NCBI RefSeq assembly: GCF_003443535.1
Contig: NZ_CP031946.1
Coordinates: 2,622,501-2,686,500 of the forward strand
Source: Ruegeria sp. AD91A
GTDB lineage: Bacteria; Pseudomonadota; Alphaproteobacteria; Rhodobacterales; Rhodobacteraceae
Direction of reading: 5' to 3'
Length of the DNA: 64,000 nucleotides
Within the stretch, counting starts at the first letter, position 1. Every line of letters starts with the position of its first letter. The notes under the pieces are model-generated. The model did not search any database and had not been told where the DNA came from. It saw only the letters and a list, made by a program, of their open reading frames with translations. The translations under genes were made by a program, and so were the position numbers. This document shows positions 1 to 9,423 of this stretch, in pieces.

Positions 1-191
1 TTTGGCGATAAATCTTTCCCCCGAAGGGCTCATACGGTATTACTCTCCGTTTCCAGAGGCTATTCCGTACCAAAGGGTATATTCCCACGCGTTACTAACC
101 CGTCCGCCGCTCACCCGAAGGTGCGCTCGACTTGCATGTGTTAGGCCTGCCGCCAGCGTTCGTTCTGAGCCAGGATCAAACTCTCAAGTTG
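1..191 (-). rRNA. 16S ribosomal RNA, 5' end only (partial)
   Basis: The reverse complement contains the universal 5' 16S block AGAGTTTGATCCTGGCTCAG, followed by ACGCTGGCGGCAGGCCTAAC and further conserved helices. The gene runs off the left edge of the window, so only about 190 bases of the RNA are present. The mature 5' end is placed near 191 by analogy with E. coli. The variable helix around 60-120 is of Rhodobacteraceae type. Confidence 0.97.
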
Positions 192-613
192 AAAGGCTAT
201 TGCTAACCTATCCTTGACGTTCGAACCTCTGCACATCTCATCAGGAGGCTAATCCTGATGAAGTCTTCTGTCTGTATGTGCTTCTGGTTTCATCAGAAAC
301 CGAAAGCCGTACAAACAGTGAAGCTGACACTGGATCATCGAGCCGAAGCCCTACCAGCGCGATATACAGACATTCAATCCGTCGAAACGAACCAAACCGC
401 CCACATATCTCTTCAGTTATCCATCAATGTCAAAGAACAAACACCCAGAGCCAAAAATCAGACCGTTGCGCCAATAACATCAGCGCGCCCGCCTAACTCA
501 TTCCCTAAGATGCCCCCAGTCTATCCTGAGCGTCTCCACCGTCTCTCCGATGCGTCCGACCGTCTCTCCAGCCCGTCAGCACCGCCTCAGCAGCGCCGGT
601 GAAGGGGGTTCTA

Positions 614-700
614 AGTATAACCCGACAAAGCCGCAAGTGGAAAATTCACAAAAACAGAAGAAATTCTCAAAAAGATAATTTATCAATTAATTACAGCAAC
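614..700 (-). promoter_or_regulatory. Probable rRNA operon promoter with A/T-rich upstream element
   Basis: On the minus strand a TATACT hexamer (614-619) lies 17 bases downstream of TTCCAC (637-642). Upstream, 643-700 is strikingly A/T-rich, as expected for an UP element. The only downstream gene in this direction is the 16S rRNA, about 420 bases away, so 192-613 would be the rRNA leader. That leader holds no credible gene; the short open frames over it are not protein-like. The -35 match is weak, so the exact start is an inference. Confidence 0.5.
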
Positions 701-807
701 TTAAGAACATTTCATCAGCGCGTCGCCGCCGAAATCCAAGAAAATGCAGGTCAGAATTCGCGGCTCAACGCGTTATGCACATGATTACCCACAGACTCAC
801 CTCCGAG

Positions 808-1422
808 TCAGGCGGAATCTGCCCTGTTGGACCACAAAGACAGGATTGGAATCGGAAGACGCAGGGCAAGCAGGGCGATGATGGTTGCCAGATAAGCAAG
901 CGGCTCGATCTGAAATCCTTTTGCCAGCATGACGTAATGCACGCCCCCCAACAGCGCAGCCGCGTACACAAGGCAGTGCAGCTTGCGCCAGCGTGATCCC
1001 AGTCGGCGCACCGACCAATTATTGGACGTCAACGCCAACGGAAGCAGGAGAAGGAACGCCCCCATGCCGACCGTTATGTACGGGCGCTTGAGGATATCCG
1101 CCCAGATCTGGCTGGGAAGCTGCACATCCAGAACCAGCCACACAAGAAGATGCAACGCGACGTATACAAAAGTGAGCACTCCGATCGCTCGGCGATACTT
1201 CATCAGGTTCAAACCGACATGCCGGCGCAGAGGCGTGACGGCCAGACCGGCAATCAGCAACTGCAGGGCCAGTTCACCATATCTATGCTCCAACGCCTCA
1301 ATCGGTTCGACCCCCAGACCACCGGTAAGGCCAAGATAAAACAGCCAGGGCGCAGGCAACGCCCCCAGCAGATATATCGCCCATACCGGAATACGGCGGA
1401 GTGTCTGGTTAATCGACTGCAT
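808..1422 (-). CDS. msrQ: MsrQ, heme-binding membrane subunit of the methionine sulfoxide reductase system
   Basis: MsrQ passes electrons from the respiratory chain or flavin reductase to the periplasmic reductase MsrP, which repairs oxidised methionine in envelope proteins. The product (204 residues from this start) is a polytopic membrane protein of the ferric-reductase-like family. Helices are interspersed with conserved histidines, as in HRYGELALQ, ALHLLVW, KLHCLVY and GGVHYVML, which are candidate heme ligands. I chose the ATG at 1422 because it sits 4 bases after the msrP stop; a longer in-frame extension runs back into msrP. It forms a two-gene operon with msrP. Confidence 0.93.
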   Translation of the reverse strand: MQSINQTLRRIPVWAIYLLGALPAPWLFYLGLTGGLGVEPIEALEHRYGELALQLLIAGLAVTPLRRHVGLNLMKYRRAIGVLTFVYVALHLLVWLVLDVQLPSQIWADILKRPYITVGMGAFLLLLPLALTSNNWSVRRLGSRWRKLHCLVYAAALLGGVHYVMLAKGFQIEPLAYLATIIALLALRLPIPILSLWSNRADSA

Positions 1423-1426
1423 GATT

Positions 1427-2329
1427 CTAATAGTTCTTGGCCAAATCCATGCCCTCGTAAAGACTGGCGACCTCTTCTTCATACCCGTTGAACATCAGGG
1501 TCGGCTTACGTGACGCGAAAAGCCCGCCCCCGATCTCGCGTTCGGAAGCCTGAGACCAACGTGGATGGTCCACATTCGGGTTCACATTACTATAGAACCC
1601 GTATTCGCGCGGATTGGACATGTTCCAGCTGGTGGGCGGTTCCTCCTCGGTCAGAGTGATCCGAACGATCGACTTGATCGATTTGAAGCCATATTTCCAC
1701 GGAACGACCAAACGCAAAGGCGCGCCGTTCTGGTTGGGAATCGGTCGGTCGTAGATTCCGGTTGCCATGATTGTCAGAGGGTGCATCGCCTCGTCCAGGC
1801 GCAAGCCCTCCCGGTACGGCCATTCGAGAATGGGAAACCGCGTTCCCGGCATCTCGTCTGGGCGATAGGCCGTTTCGAATGCCGCATATTTTGCACCCTC
1901 CTGCACACCTGCCAGGTTCAGAAGGTCAGCCAGCTCGAAGCCGTTCCATGGAACGACCATCGACCACGCTTCTACACAGCGGAAGCGATAGATCCGTTCC
2001 TCGATCGTCATCTCGGACAGGATACTGTGGAAATCATAGTCGCCCGGGCGGTCAACCAGACCGTCGATCTGCACGCTCCAGGGTTCGGTCACCAGCGTGT
2101 GAGCATATTTCGCCGGGTCATCTTTTCCGGTCCCGAACTCATAGTAGTTGTTGTACGTGGTGATCTCTTCCCAGGTGTTCGGCTCCAACCCATCCTGTGC
2201 TGCCGCCGGTTTGGCCATCGCAGTCAGGCCGACACCTGCCAGCCCGGCCATAACCTGCCTCCGGTTGAGAAACGCCGCCCGGGGGGTGACGTCGGCATGT
2301 GTCAAAGTGTTGGTCCAGCGATGCGCCAT
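1427..2329 (-). CDS. msrP: MsrP, periplasmic molybdopterin methionine sulfoxide reductase
   Basis: Catalytic subunit of the MsrPQ system. It reduces protein-bound methionine sulfoxide in the periplasm using a molybdenum cofactor. The 300-residue product has a Tat-type leader (NRRQVMAGLAGVGLTAMA) and the sulfite-oxidase-type fold, with the cofactor cysteine in YRFRCVEAWSMVVPW. The motifs GAPLRLVVPWKYGFKSIKSI and WNMSNPREYGFYSNVNP are typical of the YedY family. The ATG at 2329 is preferred over the upstream in-frame starts because GGAGA lies 7 bases before it. The gene lies directly upstream of msrQ. Confidence 0.95.
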   Translation of the reverse strand: MAHRWTNTLTHADVTPRAAFLNRRQVMAGLAGVGLTAMAKPAAAQDGLEPNTWEEITTYNNYYEFGTGKDDPAKYAHTLVTEPWSVQIDGLVDRPGDYDFHSILSEMTIEERIYRFRCVEAWSMVVPWNGFELADLLNLAGVQEGAKYAAFETAYRPDEMPGTRFPILEWPYREGLRLDEAMHPLTIMATGIYDRPIPNQNGAPLRLVVPWKYGFKSIKSIVRITLTEEEPPTSWNMSNPREYGFYSNVNPNVDHPRWSQASEREIGGGLFASRKPTLMFNGYEEEVASLYEGMDLAKNY

Positions 2330-2659
2330 ATGGGTCTCCGTCATGTGCAACAGTCAGTGTTGACGTAGTGTGCTGATAGCACAGAGCCACAGAAACAGGC
2401 GTAACGATTGAGCGAAGTGATTGTAACGTTCCGGTGTGGCCGGACCTTCGGGGAACGGTGTCAGCAACGAAAACCATAGACGCGAAAACCTTTAGCGCCC
2501 GGCAGAAAACCGGGTTTTTCTTGGATTACAATCAAAACACGGGCACAAAACTTTACAACTGCTGACGCAAAGCTGCACTCTGTCATACGGGCGCCACGCC
2601 AAGCCGAACGCGAGGCAAGGCTGCGGTTGCAGCTTTTTGGCCGCAATGGGAGGAAGAAA
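2330..2659. other. Divergent intergenic region between msrP and the cyclase-family gene
   Basis: This stretch of 330 bases has no gene that I can support. It must hold the divergent promoters for msrP and the downstream exported hydrolase. A small hairpin (CCCGG, 7-base loop, CCGGG) followed by five T lies at 2498-2519 on the plus strand. It could be an attenuator in the leader of the downstream gene. Confidence 0.4.
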
Positions 2660-3475
2660 ATGTGTGATATTTGTGTAATGAATGCCGTCAAAGACAAGAT
2701 GCTGTCTCGTCGCGGATTCTTCAAAGCTGCTGCCGCTTCGGGTGTTGCAGCAGCCGCAACCGGGGCCGTCGCGCCGGCAGCATTGGCGGCTGGGCATGGC
2801 GGTGTCGAGGATATGACCCACACGCTAAGCCCGGATTTCCCGACATGGGGCGGCGAGCCCGGCATCTCGGCCGAGCAAGCTTTCAACTTTACTGATCACG
2901 GCTTCAATCTGTTCAACCTGTCAATCAACGAACATACGGGTACGCATATCGATGCACCGCTTCACTTCTCGGCGGATGGGACATCAGTTGACGAAATCCC
3001 TGTCACGGATCTGATCGCCTCCTTATGCGTCGTGGACATCGCTGCCCGAGCTGCCGAGGATGCTGACACGCGCGTCACCCCGGATGATCTGAAAGCCTGG
3101 ATTGCGGCCAATGGTGATATCCCTGATGGTGCCTGCGTGGCGATGCATTCCGGATGGGCAGGCAAAACCGCCACGGATGAGTTCCGCAATTTCGACGGCG
3201 AAGCGCAGCATTACCCGGGCTTCCACGTTGAAGCAGCGCAGATGCTGATGGAGGAGACCGGAGCACGATCAATTGCCGTTGATACCCTGTCCCTGGATCA
3301 CGGCATGTCCGCAGATTTTGCGACGCATTACGCGTGGTTGCCGTCAGGCCGGTTCGGGATCGAATGCCTGGCTGGGTTGGATCGCGTGCCTGCGTCTGGT
3401 GCAACGCTGGTGATCGGCGCGCCCAAGCACCAAGGCGGCACCGGCGGGCCGGCCCGGATCTTTGCGTTGATCTGA
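2660..3475 (+). CDS. Tat-exported cyclase-family hydrolase (kynurenine formamidase-like fold)
   Basis: Member of the metal-dependent cyclase/formamidase family. The signature HTGTHIDAPLHF (HxGTHxDxPxH) is present around residue 95, with further metal or active-site residues in DTLSLDHG and HQGGTGGPARIF. The substrate cannot be told from sequence. The N-terminus has a twin-arginine leader (SRRGFFK, then an Ala-rich hydrophobic stretch ending ALAAG), so it is exported folded. The start at 2660 follows GGGAGGAAGAAA, a strong ribosome binding site; the short N-terminal MCDIC segment precedes the Tat motif. It appears monocistronic, with a GC-rich hairpin after the stop. Confidence 0.85.
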   Translation: MCDICVMNAVKDKMLSRRGFFKAAAASGVAAAATGAVAPAALAAGHGGVEDMTHTLSPDFPTWGGEPGISAEQAFNFTDHGFNLFNLSINEHTGTHIDAPLHFSADGTSVDEIPVTDLIASLCVVDIAARAAEDADTRVTPDDLKAWIAANGDIPDGACVAMHSGWAGKTATDEFRNFDGEAQHYPGFHVEAAQMLMEETGARSIAVDTLSLDHGMSADFATHYAWLPSGRFGIECLAGLDRVPASGATLVIGAPKHQGGTGGPARIFALI

Positions 3476-3482
3476 CAAATTC

Positions 3483-3509
3483 CCGGGCGGCTGACCAACG
3501 CCCGCCCGG
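3483..3509 (+). terminator. Hairpin after the cyclase-family gene
   Basis: CCGGGCGG (3483-3490) pairs with CCGCCCGG (3502-3509) across an 11-base loop just after the stop codon. The T-tract that follows is poor (CCATCTTT), so this may act as a weak terminator or an mRNA 3' stabiliser. Confidence 0.4.
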
Positions 3510-3595
3510 CCATCTTTCCGGCAGGGCCAAAATTCCGCCACAGTTGCAAACCAAGACTTCGTGCATTCTTGAACTGTTCGGGACGCCCTGCCTCC

Positions 3596-4133
3596 ATGTT
3601 GCTCAGTCCACTGGTTATTTCTCTGTCTTTACTGTGCGGATCGGCATTGGCTGATGTGCAATCCTGCAAAAAAGCTGTTTGAGCGCGCGTCGCAGGTCCT
3701 GAGCGATCTGAACCAGATCGGGTCTGAAGTTTATAAAGACAGCCACCCGGGCCTTGGCAATTCCGCCACATTTGCAGACCCATCCTCCAAGATCACAGTT
3801 TTCTTCTATGACCACCAACAAAGGGTCGTCTCATCCGAAATGGCCCTTGAAAGCTTTAAACAAGCCGCACGCGATATCGCTGCAATAGCTGCGCGGCGCG
3901 GTGCTGAACTCGGCGAAATCAACGCCTATCAGTTGCGTGATCCGTCGCAGGTGTTGCCATTTCGGGCCGAGGCCAAAGCATCAGATGGCCTGTCCGAGTT
4001 TCTGGCGGTTGGCGTCGTGGACAATTGTATTATGAAGCTTAGGTTTACAGCCCAGTTTCCATTGGAGGAAGCGCAGGTCTGGATGAAAGCGCTCAACGAG
4101 TATCTGAACAAAGGCTATGGAAAGCCGACATGA
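3596..4133 (+). pseudogene. Small exported protein of unknown function, split by a one-base frameshift after the signal peptide
   Basis: A frame starting with ATG at 3596 encodes a clear signal peptide (MLLSPLVISLSLLCGSALAD) and then VQSCKK. It hits TGA after an A6 run near 3670. The body of the protein continues in the +1 frame to 4133. Read alone from the ATG at 3654, that frame gives 159 residues with no export signal. Removing one A joins both parts into one secreted protein of about 178 residues. The body has no domain that I recognise. Sequencing error in a homopolymer, a real mutation, or slippage on the A-run are all possible. The gene is followed by a strong shared terminator and faces clpB. 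Confidence 0.7.
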
Positions 4134-4135
4134 AA

Positions 4136-4162
4136 AAAGGCCCGCCTTTAAGGCGGGCCTTT
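4136..4162. terminator. Bidirectional rho-independent terminator between convergent genes
   Basis: A near-perfect palindrome, AAAGGCCCGCCTT / AAGGCGGGCCTTT, has A-runs on its left and T-runs on its right. It sits between the plus-strand small exported gene (stop 4133) and the 3' end of clpB (4181), so it can end transcription from both sides. Confidence 0.9.
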
Positions 4163-4180
4163 CCAGTTTCCGGTGTCAGA

Positions 4181-6799
4181 TCAATGCACCACAGCATCAT
4201 CCGGGCGGGGTCGTTTTGAAGTTCCCAACCGGTCACCGATGATCAGACCATCGGGCCCAACGGTCACAGGAACAGTCTCGCCGTCCTTGATCTCACCGGC
4301 CAGCAGAGCTTCTGCCAACGGGTTCTGCAAGGCGCGCTGGATGACGCGTTTCAGCGGGCGGGCACCGAAGACCGGGTCATAGCCTTCGTTTGCCAACCAC
4401 TCCTTGGCGGCATCGTCCAGTACCAAGTCGATCTTGCGCGCGGCCAGGCGTTTGAGAAGACGACCCAGCTGGATGTCAACAATCGCAGCCATATCCGACC
4501 GTTTCAGCCGGTCGAAGATGATGGTTTCGTCCAGACGGTTCAGGAATTCGGGCCGGAAATGGGCTCTTACGGCATCCATCACGTCATGCTTGGCCTGCGC
4601 ACTATCGGCACCCTCAGGCAATTGGCTGAGTGCCTGGCTACCAAGGTTCGAGGTCAGAATGATCAGCGTCTGCTTGAAATCAACCGTACGACCCTGACCG
4701 TCGGTCAGGACACCGTCATCAAGCACCTGCAACAGCACGTTGAACACGTCCGGATGAGCCTTTTCGACCTCGTCGAACAGGACAACCTGATACGGCCTGC
4801 GCCGAACTGCTTCGGTCAGAACGCCGCCTTCGTCATAGCCGACATAACCCGGCGGGGCACCGATCAGACGGGCAACGGCGTGTTTCTCCATGAATTCCGA
4901 CATGTCGACCCGCACCATAGCGTTTTCATCGTCGAACAGATACTCGGCGACGGCTTTGGTCAGCTCGGTCTTACCGACACCGGTTGGCCCAAGGAACAGG
5001 AACGAACCCAGCGGCCGCCCTTCGTCATTCAGACCGGCACGGGCCCGGCGCACGGCGTTGGCCACAGCTGTAACGGCCTCGTCCTGGCCGACCACGCGGG
5101 CGTGTAACGCTTCTTCCATACGCAGCAGCTTGTCGCGCTCGCCTTCCAGCATCTTCGAGGTCGGGATACCCGTCCAGCGTTCTACGACGGCTGCGATCTG
5201 TTCAGGGCGCACCGTTTCCTTGGCCGTGACCGCGTTGCTTTCCTGGCTTTCAGCCTCGGCCAGCTTGCGCTCCAACTCGGGGATGACGCCATAAGACAGC
5301 TCACCGGCCTTGGCCAGATTGCCTTCACGCTTGGCGATCTCCAGATCGGCCCGCGCCTTGTCGAGCTGTTCCTTCAGATCACGGGCGCTGGCCAGTTTGT
5401 CCCGCTCGGCCTGCCACTGAGCGGTCATCTCGGCGGATTTCTCCTTGAGGTCGGCCAATTCCTTTTGCAACGTTTCAAGCCGATCCTTGGAGGCCGCGTC
5501 ATCTTCAAGTTTCAACGCTTCTTCCTCGATCTGCAACTGCAGGATCTGACGATCCAACTGGTCCAGTTCTTCAGGCTTGCTGTCCACTTCCATGCGCAGA
5601 CGCGCGGCGGCCTCGTCGACGAGGTCGATAGCCTTGTCCGGCAGGAAGCGGTCGGTGATGTACCGATGCGACAGGGTCGCGGCCGATACCAACGCCGAAT
5701 CCGAAATACGGACTCCGTGGTGCAGCTCGTACTTTTCCTTGATACCGCGAAGGATGCTGATCGTATCCTCGACCGTCGGCTCCTGCACTATCACGGGCTG
5801 GAACCGCCGCGCGAGGGCCGCATCTTTTTCGACGTATTTACGGTACTCGTCCAACGTGGTCGCGCCGATACAATGCAGCTCACCCCGAGCAAGCGCAGGC
5901 TTGATCAGGTTGGCGGCATCCATCGCACCGTCGGATTTACCCGCACCAACCAGCGTGTGCATTTCGTCGATGAACAAAATGATCTCACCTGCGGCCTCGG
6001 TGACCTCGGTCAGAACGGCCTTGAGGCGTTCTTCGAATTCCCCACGGTACTTCGCACCTGCGATCAGCGCGCCCATGTCGAGCGCAAGCAGTTTCTTGTC
6101 CTTCAGCGATTCCGGCACGTCTCCGTTGACGATGCGCAGGGCCATGCCCTCGGCAATCGCGGTTTTACCGACGCCGGGTTCACCGATCAGAACCGGGTTG
6201 TTTTTGGTGCGGCGCGACAGGACCTGCATCGCGCGGCGGATTTCCTCATCCCGCCCGATGATCGGGTCGATCTTGCCCTCGCGCGCGGCCTCGGTCAGGT
6301 CGCGGGCATATTTCTTGAGTGCATCATAGCCCTCTTCCGCCGATGCGGTGTCAGCAGTGCGACCTTTGCGGATGTCGTTGATGGCTTCATTGAGTTTTTG
6401 CGCAGATACGGCACCGGCTTCAAGCGCCTCTTTGGCTTTGGATTTGACCATGCACAGCGCCATCAACACGCGTTCGACAGGCACAAAGCTGTCGCCCGCT
6501 TTGGTGGCGATCTTCTCGGCCTCGTCCAGAACCTTGGCAGTCTGGCCGTCCATGTAAATCTGGCTCGCATCGCCGCTGACTTTCGGGATCTTGCCCATTG
6601 CAGCGTCGAGCGCCTCAACCACGCGGTCCGGCGCGCCGCCCGCGCGCGTGATCAGATTGCTCGCCAGCCCCTGATCGTCATCCATCAATGCCTTGAGTAT
6701 ATGTGTGGGCTCCAGCCTCTGGTGCCCCTCGCGCAGCGCAATGGTCTGCGCCGCCTGCACGAACCCCCGTGCCCGTTCGGTGAACTTGTTCAAGTCCAT
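4181..6799 (-). CDS. clpB: ClpB, ATP-dependent disaggregase chaperone
   Basis: Hexameric AAA+ chaperone that works with DnaK to pull polypeptides out of aggregates in the cytoplasm. The 872-residue product is full length. It has the Clp-N domain (about 1-145), a first nucleotide domain with Walker A GEPGVGKT and Walker B LFIDEMHT, and a long coiled-coil middle domain (rich in E, K and L, about 400-520). The second nucleotide domain has GPTGVGKT and [13 protein letters not shown], followed by a C-terminal oligomerisation domain. The start at 6799 ([12 protein letters not shown]) follows GGAGAATACC; the longer in-frame extension lacks a ribosome binding site. No heat-shock promoter could be assigned by eye. 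Confidence 0.98.
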   Translation of the reverse strand: MDLNKFTERARGFVQAAQTIALREGHQRLEPTHILKALMDDDQGLASNLITRAGGAPDRVVEALDAAMGKIPKVSGDASQIYMDGQTAKVLDEAEKIATKAGDSFVPVERVLMALCMVKSKAKEALEAGAVSAQKLNEAINDIRKGRTADTASAEEGYDALKKYARDLTEAAREGKIDPIIGRDEEIRRAMQVLSRRTKNNPVLIGEPGVGKTAIAEGMALRIVNGDVPESLKDKKLLALDMGALIAGAKYRGEFEERLKAVLTEVTEAAGEIILFIDEMHTLVGAGKSDGAMDAANLIKPALARGELHCIGATTLDEYRKYVEKDAALARRFQPVIVQEPTVEDTISILRGIKEKYELHHGVRISDSALVSAATLSHRYITDRFLPDKAIDLVDEAAARLRMEVDSKPEELDQLDRQILQLQIEEEALKLEDDAASKDRLETLQKELADLKEKSAEMTAQWQAERDKLASARDLKEQLDKARADLEIAKREGNLAKAGELSYGVIPELERKLAEAESQESNAVTAKETVRPEQIAAVVERWTGIPTSKMLEGERDKLLRMEEALHARVVGQDEAVTAVANAVRRARAGLNDEGRPLGSFLFLGPTGVGKTELTKAVAEYLFDDENAMVRVDMSEFMEKHAVARLIGAPPGYVGYDEGGVLTEAVRRRPYQVVLFDEVEKAHPDVFNVLLQVLDDGVLTDGQGRTVDFKQTLIILTSNLGSQALSQLPEGADSAQAKHDVMDAVRAHFRPEFLNRLDETIIFDRLKRSDMAAIVDIQLGRLLKRLAARKIDLVLDDAAKEWLANEGYDPVFGARPLKRVIQRALQNPLAEALLAGEIKDGETVPVTVGPDGLIIGDRLGTSKRPRPDDAVVH

Positions 6800-6925
6800 G
6801 GTATTCTCCTTTTCCAAGCGCCCGGTGGATTTGCGCCCGCTTGGCAGCACGCAGTGGTCCGGGCCTTGTCCTCAATCTGGGAAATATCCCCACCGCTTCA
6901 AGAGGCTGGAGAGTGAAAAATGCCG

Positions 6926-7243
6926 TCAGCCGCGCGAAATTGTATAGACTGTGTAGCCTCCGGTTTCGGCCACCTGCTGGGCATCGTGCATCTCGACCAG
7001 AGACTGCGCGGCGGCGCTGCCTGTGGGGCAGGATACAAGATCGGCGGTGTGGTCAAGGAAATTGCCTGTAAAGGCGGTTTCGCCGGTCAACTGGCACCAG
7101 TCATCCTCGGACCGATAACCGCGGACGAGGTAAAGGTCGTCATTGGTGGGGGCCGGGGCGGCACCGGTTTCGGGTGCGCTCGGCGGCGTGTCGGTGCAGG
7201 CCGCTATGGCCGCTGCCGCAGCCAGCGGAATGAGGTGCTTCAT
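6926..7243 (-). CDS. Small lipoprotein of unknown function
   Basis: The 105-residue product has a lipoprotein signal: MKHLIPLAAAAAIAAC places the lipobox cysteine at residue 16. A Pro/Ala-rich linker (TDTPPSAPETGAAPAP) follows, then a short globular part with two further cysteines (DDWCQLTG and VSCPTG) that may form a disulfide. I do not recognise a named family. The start at 7243 follows AAAGGGACAG; a longer in-frame start is less plausible because it would bury the lipoprotein signal. The Sel1 gene next door is on the same strand and upstream. Confidence 0.75.
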   Translation of the reverse strand: MKHLIPLAAAAAIAACTDTPPSAPETGAAPAPTNDDLYLVRGYRSEDDWCQLTGETAFTGNFLDHTADLVSCPTGSAAAQSLVEMHDAQQVAETGGYTVYTISRG

Positions 7244-7336
7244 GGTCTGTCCCTTTGGTGCAATTCCGTTTCTGAACGGCCGCACCATAGCACAGTTGAG
7301 ACAGTGCGGGGAAACCACGTCCCCCGGACTCAGGTC

Positions 7337-8284
7337 TCAATCGCCTTCGATCTGCCGGATCAGTTGTTGCGCCACGTCGTCACCCTGCCCGGCCGCGAGG
7401 CGATAAAACTTCAACGCCCCCGCGACATCGCCGGATTCGTACAGCAACCGGCCAAACTTGCGCTGCAACTTCATATCGCCGAGTTTCGCAGCCCTGCCCC
7501 AGAAAACAAAGGCTGCTTGGGTGTCCTGAGGCACGCCGTCCCGCCCGTGATAGGTCAGAGAACCAAGGTTGTGCAGTGCGACGACATCGTCCTGCTCGGC
7601 GGCCTGGAAACAATAGTCCAGCGCCTTGTCGATGTCGCGCGCCACACCGTCCTCGTTCTCGTAGCCATACGCAACGATATGCATCCCCATCGACAGACCG
7701 GATTCGGCGGCCGCCATGTACCAGGCAAACGCGGTTTCGTCGTCCTCGGGAACGATCTCGCCATCGTTATAGAGCGTGGCCAGCGTGTTCATCGCCAGCC
7801 CGCTGCCCTCCATCGCGGCCAGTTCCGAAAACTCGAGCGTCATTTCCAGCCTGCCGCCCTTCACCAGCGAGCGGCCAAACGCCGCCACGACCTCGGCGTC
7901 GACATCCTGGTCTTTCAGCAGGAGATCGGCGCAGATCGCCATCGCGTTCTCGGCGTCCATGTCGGCCCATTTTACCCCGTCGAAATAGGGCGACTGGCCC
8001 GGAGCGGCGGCAGCCATCAGGCAGTCGTACTCTCCGTCCGAATAGTCGGGGTCCTGCGGTGGATCGTCGGAGGCGGTTTCCGGCCGAGGGCGAAGGTCGG
8101 AGACCCGCAGGCGCCGTTGCGGTCCCTTGGGGGCGTCAGCCTTTGCCGGCGCGGGAGCGTCACCCATCAGCCCCGCCAGCAGATTGCGCGCCAGTTGGGC
8201 CTCGCCGCAATCCGTCTCACCGGCCCAGACCGCGCCCGCCCCGGCCTAAAATGCCGCCGAGGCCACCACACCCAACCGTATCAT
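7337..8284 (-). pseudogene. Exported Sel1-repeat protein with a stop codon inside its signal peptide
   Basis: The body contains Sel1-like alpha-helical repeats (for example AFAWYMAAAESG, ALDYCFQAAEQDD, AFVFWGRAAKLGD and ALKFYRLAAGQGD), a fold used for protein-protein contacts. Reading in frame upstream gives an ATG at 8284 after AGGAAAATACGGG. The signal-peptide start MIRLGVVASAAF is then interrupted by TAG (8246-8248), after which AGAGAVWAGETDCG continues in frame. One base change would restore a normal secreted protein of about 315 residues. Without readthrough, translation could only start at the internal ATG at 8167, giving a cytoplasmic form of 276 residues. Sequence error and true inactivation cannot be told apart here. 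Confidence 0.7.
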
Positions 8285-8371
8285 CCCGTATTTTCCTGCG
8301 TCTTTTCTTGTCTCAATGCGCCACACGCTCTACAGAAGCGCCGATCCCGCCAAGCCTGAAAGGTCGAAACA

Positions 8372-9082
8372 ATGCCCCAAACCGCCGATGACCGCCTGAT
8401 CGTAGCCCTCGATGTCCCCAACGCACTGGAGGGGCTGAAGCTGGCCGAGACGCTGGGCGACGTCGTTTCGTTCTACAAGATCGGCCTGGGTATGCTGACC
8501 GGCGGCGGGCTGGCCTTGGCCAATGAGTTGAAGCAGGAACACGGCAAGCGCATCTTTCTGGACATGAAGCTGTTCGACATCGGCAACACGGTGGAAAACG
8601 CAGTGCGGGGGCTGGCGCAGTTCGATCTGGATTTCCTGACCGTGCATGGTGACCCGCACGTGGTGCGCGCCGCCAAGGAAGGGGCGGCGGGCAAGGATCT
8701 GAAGATCCTGGCGGTGACCATCCTGACCTCGCTGAACCGCGACGATCTGGATGCGGGCTTGATGAAGACCGGAGCCATGCAGGACATGGTGGTGGAACGC
8801 GCCGCCCGCGCCTTTGAGGCCGGGGCCGATGGCGTGATCGCAAGCCCGCAGGAGGCCGCCCTGATCCGCGCCTTGCCCCAGGCAAGGGGCCGACTGATCG
8901 TAACCCCCGGCGTGCGTCCGGCTGGCGCGGCACTTGGAGATCAAAAACGTGTGGCCACACCAGCCAGCGCCATCCAGGACGGAGCGGATCATATCGTTGT
9001 TGGCCGTCCCATTTATCAGGCGGAAGACCCGAAATCCGCAGCCGCAGCCGTTTTGACCGAGCTAAGTTCTCTGAAAACGTGA
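8372..9082 (+). CDS. pyrF: Orotidine 5'-phosphate decarboxylase
   Basis: Catalyses the last step of UMP synthesis, decarboxylation of OMP. At 236 residues it has the usual length for the bacterial type. The catalytic loop LDMKLFDIGNT carries the Lys/Asp pair (DxKxxD). PGVRPAG, with QDGADHIVVGRPIY near the C-terminus, forms the phosphate-binding loop. It starts 87 bases after the divergent Sel1 gene start. A stretch with three hairpins follows it. Confidence 0.97.
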   Translation: MPQTADDRLIVALDVPNALEGLKLAETLGDVVSFYKIGLGMLTGGGLALANELKQEHGKRIFLDMKLFDIGNTVENAVRGLAQFDLDFLTVHGDPHVVRAAKEGAAGKDLKILAVTILTSLNRDDLDAGLMKTGAMQDMVVERAARAFEAGADGVIASPQEAALIRALPQARGRLIVTPGVRPAGAALGDQKRVATPASAIQDGADHIVVGRPIYQAEDPKSAAAAVLTELSSLKT

Positions 9083-9252
9083 TGACCGGAATCATCGTTT
9101 CAGCCGGTATTCGTACTGAAAAAACCGCCGCAACAGGTTGACCTTACGTCAATTTTTGACGAATCCGCGCCAAATCGTCCCTGTGCCAGAAAACACACAT
9201 TCAGAAAGTGAGTTTTTCCAAAGCAGCCTTCACTCTATCTCCGTAGGGAAAT

Positions 9253-9345
9253 CTTGGCGATTCTTAAGGGGATTAACTCCCCAACGAACCTTTTCTTCCT
9301 GAGGTTCGTTACTTCCCCCCGCGATGCTGCGGGGGGTTTTCTTTT
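9253..9345 (+). ncRNA. Candidate small RNA with three stem-loops downstream of pyrF
   Basis: Three consecutive hairpins are packed here. GGGG/CCCC lies at 9268-9282. AACGAACC/GGTTCGTT lies at 9283-9310, with a 12-base loop TTTTCTTCCTGA. CCCCCCGC/GCGGGGGG lies at 9315-9336, followed by TTTTCTTTT. The last is a strong rho-independent terminator, 230 bases beyond the pyrF stop. The middle loop carries CTTCCT, complementary to a ribosome binding site. There is no open frame. The 5' end is not defined by the sequence, and the element could instead be a long pyrF 3' UTR. Confidence 0.4.
9315..9345 (+). terminator. Strong rho-independent terminator
   Basis: An eight-pair GC stem (9315-9322 with 9329-9336) and a six-base loop are followed by TTTTCTTTT. 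It lies between pyrF and dinB and would end pyrF readthrough or the candidate small RNA. Confidence 0.85.
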
Positions 9346-9423
9346 ATCTGAATGATCTTTGATCGATATCACTGCATGATATAAAGAACTCCCAAGCCAA
9401 CTGCGGAACACACGAGGACGCAG

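Noticed and set aside
258..602. Open frame of 114 codons between the 16S gene and its promoter
   Set aside because: It lies in the rRNA leader, has no ribosome binding site and its composition is not protein-like.
1565..2368. Long plus-strand frame opposite msrP
   Set aside because: It is the antisense shadow of a clearly coding gene in GC-rich DNA.
5465..6916. 483-codon plus-strand frame opposite clpB
   Set aside because: It is the reverse complement of conserved ClpB domains; no start signal or family match is visible.
6920..8359. 479-codon plus-strand frame opposite the lipoprotein and Sel1 genes
   Set aside because: It spans two recognisable minus-strand genes and their spacer and has Arg/His-rich shadow composition.
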